The notes under the pieces: generated by a model
Database searches by the model: none
What the model was told of the DNA's origin: nothing
The model's input: only the letters and a program-made list of their open reading frames with translations
Source of the DNA: Pseudomonas paralcaligenes
GTDB lineage: Bacteria > Pseudomonadota > Gammaproteobacteria > Pseudomonadales > Pseudomonadaceae
Length of the DNA stretch: 64,000 nucleotides
NCBI RefSeq assembly: GCF_019655855.1
Contig: NZ_BPFX01000007.1
Coordinates: forward strand, 62,001 to 126,000
Direction: 5' to 3'
Part shown: in pieces, positions 56,337 through 64,000 of the stretch
Numbering within the stretch: the first letter of the stretch is position 1
Layout: every line of letters starts with the position of its first letter
Position numbers and translations under genes: made by a program

Positions 56337-56858
56337 CTACTGGATTTCGGGCAACTTCTTGAGCACTTTATTCACATCAAATGGCTCTGTACCGAATATG
56401 CCCTCTAGATGTCGGCGGGCAGGCTCGGCAAGCTTGAGATATTCAAGCTCTATTTCGAGATAATCGGCGCTAGGAAATGCAAGTTTTGAAAGGGCTTCGA
56501 GAATGTTGGCCGAGGGTTTTCCATACGCCTCATGAATACGCTCTTTCAGCGCCACCGCAAAAACAAGCTCCTTGAGCGCCGGCTCGCTACACGCATATCC
56601 ATTACGAAGACTCAGGTAGAACAGCGCGTTCAGCAACTCGTTGCGCGACAGATTCAGCCCCCTGACATCTTCGAATGAAACCGAAATGTCAGCTGCTTCC
56701 CTCTTATCACTGCAAGTATCGGCGGCATCTCCCAACTCGATGAGTTTCCCTGCTACATCAGCATCTAACTTGGCCATCACCTCTTGGTTAGCGAAGGTAA
56801 GCGTAGAAATTAAAACCCCAAGAGCCAGGAAAAGACCGACCGACTTACTTGCAACCAC
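56337..56858 (-). CDS. Secreted hypothetical protein, tandem paralogue B
   Basis: About 173-aa exported protein. The signal peptide (VVASKSVGLFLALGVLISTL then TFA) is followed by a mature alpha-helical protein with two or three Cys (DTCSDKRE, YACSEP) that could form disulfides. The end is GTEPFDVNKVLKKLPEIQ. It is near-identical in layout to the gene at 57030-57551. The start is GTG 56858 (GGAGG about 9 nt upstream) or TTG 56864. AT-rich compared with neighbours. The 45 bp before the start are a frameshifted copy of the 3' end of the gene at 57538. No family recognised. Confidence 0.65.
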   Translation of the reverse strand: MVASKSVGLFLALGVLISTLTFANQEVMAKLDADVAGKLIELGDAADTCSDKREAADISVSFEDVRGLNLSRNELLNALFYLSLRNGYACSEPALKELVFAVALKERIHEAYGKPSANILEALSKLAFPSADYLEIELEYLKLAEPARRHLEGIFGTEPFDVNKVLKKLPEIQ

Positions 56859-57029
56859 GGGCAATACCCTCCAGAGCTTGGCAAGCTTCCGATATTAACC
56901 GTGTCCTGATTGCGTCGAGCACTAACGATGGGCATCAAAACGCCAATCCATGCAAGGTGCGCGATGCGTGATGAATCGCGCAGTTCCGCCGCTGGCACGC
57001 CGTTATTGGAACACTTGCCTAGGCCAGGC

Positions 57030-57551
57030 CTATTGAATTTCAGGCAGTTTCTTAAGTACACCAATGGCATCGAATGGCTCTGTGCCAAATATGCTCTCCA
57101 AGTGTCGACGGGCAGGCTCGGCGAGCTGGAGATATTCGAGTTCCAATTCTAAATACTCAGAACTAGGAAACGCAAGTTTTGAAAGGACCTCGAGAATATT
57201 GGCCGAGGGTTTTCCATACGTCTCGTGAATACGCTCTTTCAGCGCTACCGCGAAGACAAGTTCTTTAAGCGCCGGCTCGCTGCATGTATACCAATTGCGG
57301 TAACTCAGGTAGAAAATCGCATTCAGAAGCTCGTCGCGCGACAGATCCAACCCTTTGACATCCTCGAATGAAACCGGAATGTCAGTCACATCGCGCTTAT
57401 CGTTGCAAACCCCGGCCATGCTTTCAAGCTTGACCAACTTATCTGCTGCATCAGCATCTAACTTGGCCATCACCTCTTGGTTAGCGAAGGCAAGCGTAGA
57501 AATTGAAACTCCAAGAGCCAGGAGAAGGCCGGCCGACTTACTTGCAACCAC
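57030..57551 (-). CDS. Secreted hypothetical protein, tandem paralogue A
   Basis: About 173-aa exported protein with a signal peptide (SAGLLLALGVSISTLAFA) and a mature domain nearly the same as paralogue B: NQEVMAKLDADAADKLVKLE, a Cys pair (GVCNDKRD, YTCSEP), and the shared CSEPALKELVFAVALKERIH. The start is GTG 57551 or TTG 57557; both lie inside the last codons of the preceding gene, so the two are coupled. The periplasmic location and the pairing with a small cytosolic gene suggest an immunity-like or adaptor role; this is inference only. Confidence 0.65.
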   Translation of the reverse strand: MVASKSAGLLLALGVSISTLAFANQEVMAKLDADAADKLVKLESMAGVCNDKRDVTDIPVSFEDVKGLDLSRDELLNAIFYLSYRNWYTCSEPALKELVFAVALKERIHETYGKPSANILEVLSKLAFPSSEYLELELEYLQLAEPARRHLESIFGTEPFDAIGVLKKLPEIQ

Positions 57552-57876
57552 TAGCAATACCCTCCCAGAAGCTGGCCAGCTTACGATCGTTTGCCTTGAC
57601 ATAATGAAGACTCATCAGCATGGCCTCCTTCTCTATAGCTCCTCGAACAACTTCAGGAATGGCGCCAACTGCTTGCTTATACAAGCCCCAGTCAGCCTGA
57701 GTAATATTATACGAGGCCGTAGGAAGATTACTCTTGGTAAAAATGCTCGACACCATGCCCACCGATAAAGCCGTAGAGAGATATGCCGAGAACTCCTTCC
57801 TCTGATTTATTTTGGCAAGAGCTTCTTTGCTCTTCTCATCGAACACCAATCCTTGGACAGGCTCACAAAGCGCCAT
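57538..57876 (-). CDS. Small hypothetical protein upstream of secreted paralogues
   Basis: 112-aa protein with a hydrophobic stretch near residues 30-50 (SAYLSTALSVGMVSSIF). It has an N-terminal MALCEPVQGLVFDEKSKEA (part) and ends FWEGIASGCK. ATG 57876 has GGAG 5 nt upstream; a TTG at 57900 is also in frame. Its last 14 bases overlap the GTG start of paralogue A. Low GC. No family recognised. It could be the C-terminal remnant of a larger gene, since nothing is seen in the 200 bp upstream. Confidence 0.55.
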   Translation of the reverse strand: MALCEPVQGLVFDEKSKEALAKINQRKEFSAYLSTALSVGMVSSIFTKSNLPTASYNITQADWGLYKQAVGAIPEVVRGAIEKEAMLMSLHYVKANDRKLASFWEGIASGCK

Positions 57877-58105
57877 AAAAACTCCATAACCACCGATCAA
57901 TCGAGATGAGAATAATAACTTCCAGATCTGCAGGAGTAAGGGACTTAGCTCTCAAAAACCAGGCCTTTCTTCCTGCCTCCAAGCCGAGAAATCGAAGAGC
58001 AGTAGAAAGACTGATCCCTGTTTCACTCGCCCATAATCATCATTTGAATGGCCAGTCCAACCGGACCGCTATTGGCATCGCTATGAGCGCAGCGAGTCCC
58101 AACTA

Positions 58106-59443
58106 TTACTCCGCCACCGGCTTCTTGCGCTTCAGCGGGGCCAGGCCGTCCTGGCTGACCAGGCCGGACGGCGCCTTGGGAGCGTTGGGTCGGCGCTTGG
58201 GCGCGGCCTTGGTGGCCGTTTTCTTGGCGGCGTCCTTCTTGTCGGTCTTTTTCTTCTTGACGCCGGCGGCCTTGCCGGAGGCCTTGACGTTCTTCGGGCC
58301 CTGGTAGCTGCCCTTCAGTTCCTTGATGGTACGGCGCTCAAAACGCTGCTTAAGGTAGCGCTCGATGCTCGACATCAGGTTCCAGTCGTTATGGCAGATC
58401 AGCGACACCGCCAGGCCATCCGCGCCGGCGCGACCGGTACGGCCGATACGGTGCACGTACTCGTCGCCGGAGCGCGGCATGTCGAAGTTGATCACCAGGT
58501 CCAGGCCCTCGATATCCAGGCCGCGGGCCGCCACGTCGGTGGCCACCAGCACCTTGGTGCCGCCCTGCTTGAGGCGGTCGATGGCCAGCTTGCGATCCTT
58601 CTGGTCCTTGTCGCCGTGGAGCACGAAGGCCTTGTAGTCGGCCGCCACCAGATGTCCGTAGAGGCGGTCGGCCTGCGCCCGGGTGTTGGTGAAGACGATC
58701 GCCTTGCGGTAGGTCTCGTTGCTCAGCAGCCAGTGCACCAGACGCTCCTTGTGGCCCGGGTCGTCGGCGGTGATGATCTGCTGGACAGTGGTCTCGCTCA
58801 GTTGATCGACGCTGTTGAGCTTGAGGTGCACCGGTTCGCGCAGCACCTTGGCGATCATCTCGCGCAGCACCTTGCCGCCGCCGGTGGCGGAGAACAGCAG
58901 GGTCTGCTGGCGGTTGGCGCATTCGTGGGTGATCCGCTCGATATCCTCGGCGAAGCCCATGTCGAGCATGCGGTCGGCCTCGTCCAGCACTAGCACCTCG
59001 ACGCCATTTAGTTTCAGGCTGCCGGCGTTGAGATGCTCCAGCAGACGGCCGGGGGTGGCGATCAGCAGGTCCGGCTGGCGGCGCAGCATGGCCGCCTGTT
59101 CCTTGAAGTCCTCGCCGCCGGTGACCAGGGTGCCGCGCAGGAAGGTGAACTGGGAGAAGCGCTCGACTTCCTTGAGGATCTGCTGGGCCAGCTCGCGGGT
59201 CGGCAGCAGGATCAGCGAACGCACATCGGTGCGCTGTTTCGAACTGGCATCACCGAGCAGACGATTGAGCAGCGGCAGCAGGAAGGCCGCGGTCTTGCCG
59301 CTGCCGGTCTGCGCCGTCACCCGCAGGTCGCGCCCCTCCAGCGCCGGCGGAATGGCCGCCAGCTGCACCGGCGTCGGCTCGGTGAAGTTGAGCTCGGCGA
59401 CGGCCTTGAGCAGGCGTTCATGCAGGGCGAATTGGGCGAACAC
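58106..59443 (-). CDS. DEAD-box ATP-dependent RNA helicase
   Basis: 445-aa RNA helicase. Motifs in order: PTPVQLAAIPPALEG (Q motif), AQTGSGKT (I), PTRELAQQ (Ia), TPGRLLEHL (Ib), VLDEADRML (II, DEAD), LFSATGGG (III), FTNTRAQADRLYGH (IV), VATDVAARGLDI (V) and HRIGRTGRAG (VI). A Lys/Ala-rich C-terminal tail (VKKKKTDKKDAAKK) should bind RNA. It resembles P. aeruginosa PA2840. I chose GTG 59443 (VFAQFALHERLLKAVAEL), with GAGG 7 nt upstream; the ATG two codons earlier is only 1 nt from GAGG. It may act in ribosome assembly or mRNA decay. Confidence 0.92.
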   Translation of the reverse strand: MFAQFALHERLLKAVAELNFTEPTPVQLAAIPPALEGRDLRVTAQTGSGKTAAFLLPLLNRLLGDASSKQRTDVRSLILLPTRELAQQILKEVERFSQFTFLRGTLVTGGEDFKEQAAMLRRQPDLLIATPGRLLEHLNAGSLKLNGVEVLVLDEADRMLDMGFAEDIERITHECANRQQTLLFSATGGGKVLREMIAKVLREPVHLKLNSVDQLSETTVQQIITADDPGHKERLVHWLLSNETYRKAIVFTNTRAQADRLYGHLVAADYKAFVLHGDKDQKDRKLAIDRLKQGGTKVLVATDVAARGLDIEGLDLVINFDMPRSGDEYVHRIGRTGRAGADGLAVSLICHNDWNLMSSIERYLKQRFERRTIKELKGSYQGPKNVKASGKAAGVKKKKTDKKDAAKKTATKAAPKRRPNAPKAPSGLVSQDGLAPLKRKKPVAE

Positions 59444-59570
59444 GGGCATACCTCGGAATGGATCGGAAAACAGGCTGCATAGGTTAACGGTTCTGCCGAG
59501 CAAAAGCCCGACCGACGCGGCGGTTTGCCAGGCAATCGGGTAAAGCCCCATGCCGGCAGGAAATCCCGCC

Positions 59571-59661
59571 ATTCCCGCGCAGACGGGAATCCATGGAGCT
59601 GGTCCTGGCCGCCTGTATCTGGGCCCCTGCCTATCTGGGTCCCTACCTTCGCGGGGATGAC
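59571..59661. repeat. ATTCCC-type paired palindromes
   Basis: ATTCCCGCGCAGACGGGAAT (59571-59590) and the related CCCTACCTTCGCGGGGATGAC unit (59641-59661) form the same pair seen at 5853-5924. They fill most of the 302-bp gap between the helicase and the sigma factor gene. Confidence 0.6.
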
Positions 59662-59703
59662 GTGCCGGGAGGTTTGCCAGGAGAGCGCCGCCTCGCATAA
59701 GAT

Positions 59704-59722
59704 GCGAACAAATCTCAAATGC
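59704..59722 (+). promoter_or_regulatory. Possible Fur box upstream of sigma factor gene
   Basis: GCGAACAAATCTCAAATGC, 24 bp before the chosen start, is AT-rich and loosely resembles Pseudomonas Fur sites (GCGAAT..TTCTCA..TGC). An iron-responsive promoter is expected for a FecI-type gene. The match is weak. Confidence 0.35.
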
Positions 59723-59745
59723 ACTTATTTCCGGTACGCAGCTCG

Positions 59746-60279
59746 ATGTCGACCCTCGACAAGTCCTATCGCCAGCAGGTGGAGCTGTACTACGCCGAGC
59801 ACCACGGCTGGGTACGCGCCTGGCTCAACCGCAAGCTGGGCAACAGCAGCGACGCCGCCGATCTCGCCCATGACGTGTTCCTGCGCCTGCTGAGCAAGCC
59901 GCGCCGCTTCGACAGCGACAACCACGCCCGCGCCTACCTGAGCGCCATGTCGCGCCACGTGTGCGTCGACTTCTGGCGCCGCCGCCAGGTCGAGCAGGCC
60001 TGGCTGGAAGTGCTGACCAGCCGCCCGGAAGACTGTGCACCCTCCGAGGAACACCGCGCGCTGATCCTCGAGGCGCTGCAGCAGGTGCATGGCATGCTCG
60101 CCAGCCTGCCGGAGAAGGTCGCCGAAGCCTTCCTCCTCGCCCAGCTGCAGGGCCTCAACTACCGCTGCATCGGCCAGCGCCTGGGGGTTTCCGAACGCAC
60201 CGTGACCAAGTACATGGCCCAGGCCATGTACCAGTGCCTGCTGCTGGAAGCCGAACTGGACGCGGTGCTGGACCGATGA
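59746..60279 (+). CDS. FecI-type ECF sigma factor
   Basis: 177-aa ECF sigma factor of the iron-starvation group. Region 2 has DLAHDVFLRLLSKPRRFDSD and ARAYLSAMSRHVCVDFWRRR (residues about 36-76). Region 4 has LPEKVAEAFLLAQLQGLNY and the helix-turn-helix CIGQRLGVSERTVTKYMAQA near 140-160. Such factors transcribe one TonB-dependent receptor gene. It overlaps the FecR-type gene by ATGA. I chose the second ATG (MSTLDKSYRQQVELYY) on family similarity; no good ribosome site supports either ATG. Confidence 0.92.
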   Translation: MSTLDKSYRQQVELYYAEHHGWVRAWLNRKLGNSSDAADLAHDVFLRLLSKPRRFDSDNHARAYLSAMSRHVCVDFWRRRQVEQAWLEVLTSRPEDCAPSEEHRALILEALQQVHGMLASLPEKVAEAFLLAQLQGLNYRCIGQRLGVSERTVTKYMAQAMYQCLLLEAELDAVLDR

Positions 60280-61241
60280 GCGCAGCCCGTCCCGACCACG
60301 CCACCCTTCAGCAGGCCGCCCAGTGGTACGCCCAGCTCAGCGCCTCGCCGCCGGACCAGGCCATGCGCCAGGCCTGGCGGCAATGGCACGAAGAGAGCGA
60401 CATGCACCGTCAGGCCTGGCAGTACGTGGAGCGCATCAGCCAGCGCTTCGCCCCCCTGCAGCAGGACGCCGAAACCGCCCTGCAGACCCTGGGCGGCGCA
60501 CGCCGCAACGCGCGTTCGCGGCGCCAGGTGCTGGGCACGCTGGCGCTGCTCTCGGGTGGAGCGCTGCTTGGCTGGATCGGCCTCGGCAACGCCCAGCTGG
60601 GCCGTCCGCTGCTGGCGCTGCGCGCCGACTACCGCAGCCCGACCGGCGCGACCCGTCGCTTCGACCTGGCCGACGGCACACGCATTTGGCTGAACAGCGC
60701 CAGCGCCCTCGACGTCGACTACCAGGCCGGTCTGCGCCTGCTGCGTCTGCTCGACGGCGAGGTACTGATCGAAACCGCCAGGGACCCGCGGCCGCTGGTC
60801 GTGGAGACCGCCGAGGGACGCCTGCGGGCGCTGGGCACGCGCTTCAGCGTGGTCCAACACGCGAACCACACCCAGCTCAGCGTGTTCGACGGCGCGGTGG
60901 AAGTGCGCAGCGCCGATGGCGCAGCGCGGGTCTCGCGGGCCGGCCAGCAGTTGACCTTCGACCGCCAGCGGATCGGCGACAGCTCGCCGGCGAACGATCT
61001 GCGCCAGGGCTGGCGCGACGGCATGCTGCTGGCCAACGACATGCCGCTGGCGGACTTCGTGGCGGAGCTGACGCGCTACCGCCACGGCCACCTGGGTGTC
61101 GCGCCGGAGATCGCCGGGCTGCGCGTGATGGGCGCCTACCCGCTGCACGACACCGAGCAGGCCCTGGCCATGCTCGAAGGCGTGCTGCCGGTACGCGTGC
61201 GCTACACCCTGCCCTGGTGGGCCACCCTGGAGCCGCGCTGA
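60276..61241 (+). CDS. FecR-type anti-sigma factor/regulator
   Basis: 321-aa membrane regulator that carries signal from the receptor to the sigma factor. The cytoplasmic N-terminal domain (DUF4880-like) has AAQWYAQLSASPPDQAMRQA and WRQWHEESDMHRQAWQYVE. A membrane helix lies at about residues 86-107 (LGTLALLSGGALLGWIGLG). The periplasmic FecR domain has DYRSPTGATRRFDLADGTRI, WLNSASALDVDY, and GTRFSVVQH. The C-terminal part resembles a secretin/STN-like domain that contacts the receptor's STN domain. It overlaps the sigma gene by 4 bp. Confidence 0.92.
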   Translation: MSAARPDHATLQQAAQWYAQLSASPPDQAMRQAWRQWHEESDMHRQAWQYVERISQRFAPLQQDAETALQTLGGARRNARSRRQVLGTLALLSGGALLGWIGLGNAQLGRPLLALRADYRSPTGATRRFDLADGTRIWLNSASALDVDYQAGLRLLRLLDGEVLIETARDPRPLVVETAEGRLRALGTRFSVVQHANHTQLSVFDGAVEVRSADGAARVSRAGQQLTFDRQRIGDSSPANDLRQGWRDGMLLANDMPLADFVAELTRYRHGHLGVAPEIAGLRVMGAYPLHDTEQALAMLEGVLPVRVRYTLPWWATLEPR

Positions 61242-61273
61242 GCACGGCGTGCCCGCTGGCACGCGAAATAATT

Positions 61274-61431
61274 GGCTATGTCCCAATTGAGTGTTGCCAA
61301 AGTGGCGGGCGAGCGCCGTGGGCCCGTGGGAGCGGCCTTGGCCGCGAAGCTCTTGCGTCAGCCCCTGTTCGCGGGCAAGCCCGCTCCCACAAGGGCTGAG
61401 CCCATCTACAACAGTTAACTCAGACATAGCC
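61274..61431 (-). mobile_element. MITE-like repeat with internal REP pair, copy B
   Basis: 158-bp inverted copy of the element at 9230-9391, bounded by GGCTATGTC and GACATAGCC (perfect 9-bp terminal inverted repeats). Internal REPs are GTGGGAGCGGCCTTGGCCGCG and CGCGGGCAAGCCCGCTCCCAC (61325-61394). Flanks AAATAATT/AATTATTT continue the symmetry. It lies between the FecR gene and the receptor gene. Confidence 0.8.
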
Positions 61432-61525
61432 AAATAATTTCGACATCGCGCTTCCGGTTTTCCCTTCTCATCCGAATTAGCAGGTGACAACCGCTTTCTG
61501 CCAACCGGAAGATCAAGGAAAACCC

Positions 61526-63919
61526 ATGTCACCACGCACTCCGCGCTTTTCGCTGCGCCCCCTGGCCCTAGCCGTTCCCCTGGCCCTGGCCGGCGGCCTC
61601 GGCCTGTTGCCCACCGCCGTCGCCCAGGCCGAACAGCGCCAGACCCTGAGCTACGACATTCCCGCCGGCCCGCTGACCAGCCAGCTCAACCGGTTCGCCG
61701 CGCAGAGCGGCATCTACCTGGCCGGCGACGGTGCCCTCACCGCAGGCAAGACCAGCCAGGCGCTGCGGGGCGAATACACGGTGGCCGACGGTCTGAACGC
61801 CCTGCTGGCGGGCACCGGCCTGGCCGCGATACAGGGCGAAGACGGCAGCTGGTCGCTGTACCCGATGGCGGAACAGAGTGGCGCGCTGGAACTGTCCGGC
61901 CTGAGCATCTCGGGCAAGGCGCCGGGCTCCATCACCGAAGGAACCGGCTCCTACGGCACCGGCTCGACCAGCAGCTCCACGCGCCTGAACCTGGCCCCCA
62001 GGGAAACGCCACAGTCGATTACGGTGGTTACCCGACAGCGCATCGAAGACCAGAGGCTCGACAACCTGCCCGATGCGCTGGACGCCACGACCGGTGTCAT
62101 CGTCAAGCCCTTCTCGATGGGGGCCGATGCTCCGCAGGTCTGGGCCCGGGGCTCGACCATCAACAACTTCCAGATCGACGGCGTGCCGACCTCGTCTTCC
62201 CTGGCCAACTACCTGCAGAGCACCATCGCCTATGACCGCATCGAGGTCGTCCGGGGCGCGACCGGCATGATGAATGGCGTAGGCAGCCCATCAGCGACCA
62301 TCAACATGATTCGCAAACGTCCCACATTCGACCCACAGGCCTCGGTCAGCGTCGAGGCCGGCACCTGGGATCGCTACGGCACCGGCATCGATATATCCGG
62401 TTCCCTGACCGAATCCGGGAACATACGCGGCAGGCTCGCGGCGGACTACAAGACCCAGCATGCCTGGACGGACAACTACGAGCAGGAGAACACGGCGCTC
62501 TACGGCATCGGCGAGATCGATCTCACGGAAAACACGTTGCTGTCCCTGGGGTTCAACCACATCAAACGCTACACGGACTCAGCAACCCGGCTATTCCCCA
62601 TTGTCGATATCAATGGCCGCAGGATTTCCACCGATCCATCCGATAACGACTCGCCCGACTGGTCCTACTACGACCATACGCTGAGTAGCGCATTCGCCTC
62701 GGTCGAACACCGGTTCGACGGAGGCTGGAGCCTGAAAAGCGAGCTGACCTACTCGAAGTATCACTATGATGCGTTTGTCTCGGCCTTCATGGGCAACGTC
62801 GACCTGTCGACCGGCACCGGCGGCAGGGTTCAATCCAGCCACTGGGGTGGGACCGCCGATCAGCACAGCCTCGACACCTACATCACCGGCCCGTTCTCGC
62901 TGCTGGGGCGCGAGCATGAACTCATCACCGGCGTAACGCTTGCGACGCTGGAGGCAACCAACCCCAGCTATGCCCAGACTACGCCGACCCACTACATCCC
63001 CAATTTCTGGGATTGGTCGAAGACAAGCCCTGTACCGGCTTTCCGCAGGACCGGGGAAACCGAGTTGCATGAGTACCAGTACAGCGCCTACTTGAGCTTG
63101 CGCTTCAGCCTCACCGACGACACGCGCCTGATCCTCGGTAGCCGTGTCACGGACTGGAAACAGAACCGCGACACGCACAACACCGTAACGGATGCCAAGG
63201 AGAAAACCAGGAGCCGGGAGAGCGGTGTATTCGTTCCTTATGTCGGCGTGACCCACGATCTGGACGACACATGGACGCTGTATGCCAGCTACACGAAAAT
63301 CTTCAATCCCCAGCCTTACTACATCCGGGATATCAATGATCAGGCCTTGCCACCGGAAGAAGGCACCAGCTACGAGGCGGGTATCAAGGCGGGCTTCAAT
63401 GAAGGACGTCTGAACGCCAGCCTCGCGCTGTTCAAGACCGAGCAGGACAGCCTGGCCGTATGGGACGGCGCGACCCGTAGCTATTCCCTGGAAAACGGTA
63501 CCGACACAGAGGGTGTCGAGCTTGAGTTCAATGGCGAGCTTGCCGAGGGGTGGAACCTCAGTAGTGGTTATGTCTACAGCGTCACCCGCAACGCAGAGGA
63601 CCAACGTATCGTCCCCCGCGCGCCACGGCACAGCCTCAAGACGTTTACCACCTACCGCCTGCCCGGCGCTCTGGACAAGCTCACGGTTGGCGGAGGCTTC
63701 AACTGGGAAAGCAAGACCGGCGACAACCTCAAGGTCTACACCCAGGAGAGCTATGCGCTGTTCAGCCTCATGGGGCGTTATGACATCAACCAGAACCTCT
63801 CCATCACAACGAACGTCAACAACCTGTTCAACAAGGAGTATTACGTCGCAACCAATGGTTACTGGGGCGTCCACGGCGCTCCACGTAACGTCATGACGTC
63901 GCTGAAGTACAGTTTCTGA
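61526..63919 (+). CDS. TonB-dependent siderophore receptor with STN signalling domain
   Basis: 797-aa outer-membrane receptor, probably for a ferric siderophore. Signal peptide 1-35 ends AVAQA. An STN domain (about 40-112) with SYDIPAGPLTSQLNRFAAQS and LRGEYTVADGLNALLAGTGL passes the signal to FecR. The plug has RETPQSITVVTRQRIEDQ, then IEVVRGATGMMNGVGSPSAT. A 22-strand barrel ends in the consensus terminal Phe (MTSLKYSF). AAGGAA lies 6 nt upstream of ATG 61526. It is FpvA/FoxA-like, but the ligand is not deducible. The sigma/FecR pair upstream should control it. Confidence 0.93.
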   Translation: MSPRTPRFSLRPLALAVPLALAGGLGLLPTAVAQAEQRQTLSYDIPAGPLTSQLNRFAAQSGIYLAGDGALTAGKTSQALRGEYTVADGLNALLAGTGLAAIQGEDGSWSLYPMAEQSGALELSGLSISGKAPGSITEGTGSYGTGSTSSSTRLNLAPRETPQSITVVTRQRIEDQRLDNLPDALDATTGVIVKPFSMGADAPQVWARGSTINNFQIDGVPTSSSLANYLQSTIAYDRIEVVRGATGMMNGVGSPSATINMIRKRPTFDPQASVSVEAGTWDRYGTGIDISGSLTESGNIRGRLAADYKTQHAWTDNYEQENTALYGIGEIDLTENTLLSLGFNHIKRYTDSATRLFPIVDINGRRISTDPSDNDSPDWSYYDHTLSSAFASVEHRFDGGWSLKSELTYSKYHYDAFVSAFMGNVDLSTGTGGRVQSSHWGGTADQHSLDTYITGPFSLLGREHELITGVTLATLEATNPSYAQTTPTHYIPNFWDWSKTSPVPAFRRTGETELHEYQYSAYLSLRFSLTDDTRLILGSRVTDWKQNRDTHNTVTDAKEKTRSRESGVFVPYVGVTHDLDDTWTLYASYTKIFNPQPYYIRDINDQALPPEEGTSYEAGIKAGFNEGRLNASLALFKTEQDSLAVWDGATRSYSLENGTDTEGVELEFNGELAEGWNLSSGYVYSVTRNAEDQRIVPRAPRHSLKTFTTYRLPGALDKLTVGGGFNWESKTGDNLKVYTQESYALFSLMGRYDINQNLSITTNVNNLFNKEYYVATNGYWGVHGAPRNVMTSLKYSF

Positions 63920-63935
63920 TCCATCAGCGACCGAA

Positions 63936-63965
63936 GCGCCGTGCGCCGACAGGTGCGCACGGCGC
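63936..63965 (+). terminator. Strong hairpin after receptor gene
   Basis: An 11-bp perfect stem GCGCCGTGCGC/GCGCACGGCGC (63936-63946, 63955-63965) with an 8-nt loop, 17 bp after the receptor stop. There is no clear T-run, so it is a probable 3' end structure. Confidence 0.55.
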
Positions 63966-64000
63966 GCCCTCCACATACGTGCGGGCCGCCTCTTGTCAGC

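Noticed and set aside
59719..59745. Earlier ATG for the FecI-type sigma factor
   Set aside because: It adds nine residues not typical of the family; the second ATG gives the usual MSTLD-type start, although neither has a good ribosome site.

Overview
This 64 kb window is high-GC DNA from a gammaproteobacterium, almost certainly a Pseudomonas. The evidence is the gene content (YadGH-type exporter, FadE-like acyl-CoA dehydrogenase, TgpA transglutaminase operon, FecI/FecR/TonB-receptor unit, HSI-type secretion island), ATGA-coupled operons with GGAGG ribosome sites, and Pseudomonas-style REP repeats with the GTGGGAGCGG core. Long antisense ORFs are common here because of the GC content and were discarded.

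Layout. 1-6.8 kb: an ABC-2 exporter, a transglutaminase-like protein, a FadE-type acyl-CoA dehydrogenase and two conserved hypotheticals. 7.0-7.5 kb: a sigma70-type promoter drives two tandem tRNA-Glu/tRNA-Gly pairs that arose by a 258-bp duplication. 7.6-18 kb: ABC-F ATPase YbiT, a DoxX protein, an MltF-type lytic transglycosylase, TatD, a thioesterase, and the MoxR-DUF58-TgpA-CHAD operon.

18.4-47.2 kb: a complete type VI secretion system (T6SS) core in two divergent arms. The leftward arm is fha-pppA-tssJ-tssK-tssL-tssM-tagF. The rightward arm is ppkA-tssQ-tssA-tssB-tssC-hcp, then accessory genes, then tagJ-tssE-tssF-tssG-(secreted protein)-clpV. Kinase PpkA, phosphatase PppA, the FHA protein and TagF together indicate threonine-phosphorylation control as in HSI-I of P. 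aeruginosa. No vgrG or PAAR gene lies in the window. Two low-GC inserts interrupt or end the system and look like cargo. The first, after tagF, is a protein resembling DUF4225 followed by four small membrane proteins, two of them visibly paralogous. The second, after hcp, is a lipoprotein, a 248-aa orphan and two small membrane proteins.

47.3-51.5 kb: an operon of a 777-aa helical-repeat protein, a PcfJ-like protein and a DUF1266 protein. 51.7-56.2 kb: a DUF2025-like protein, two periplasmic binding proteins, a zinc phospholipase C-like protein and a medium-chain reductase. 56.3-57.9 kb: a small unknown gene and two tandem secreted paralogues separated by a duplication scar. 58.1-63.9 kb: a DEAD-box helicase, then a FecI-type sigma factor, FecR-type anti-sigma factor and TonB-dependent receptor that form a cell-surface signalling unit. 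A roughly 160-bp MITE-like element with REPs inside occurs in opposite orientation near 9.3 kb and 61.3 kb. All assignments come from reading the sequence; no database search was run.
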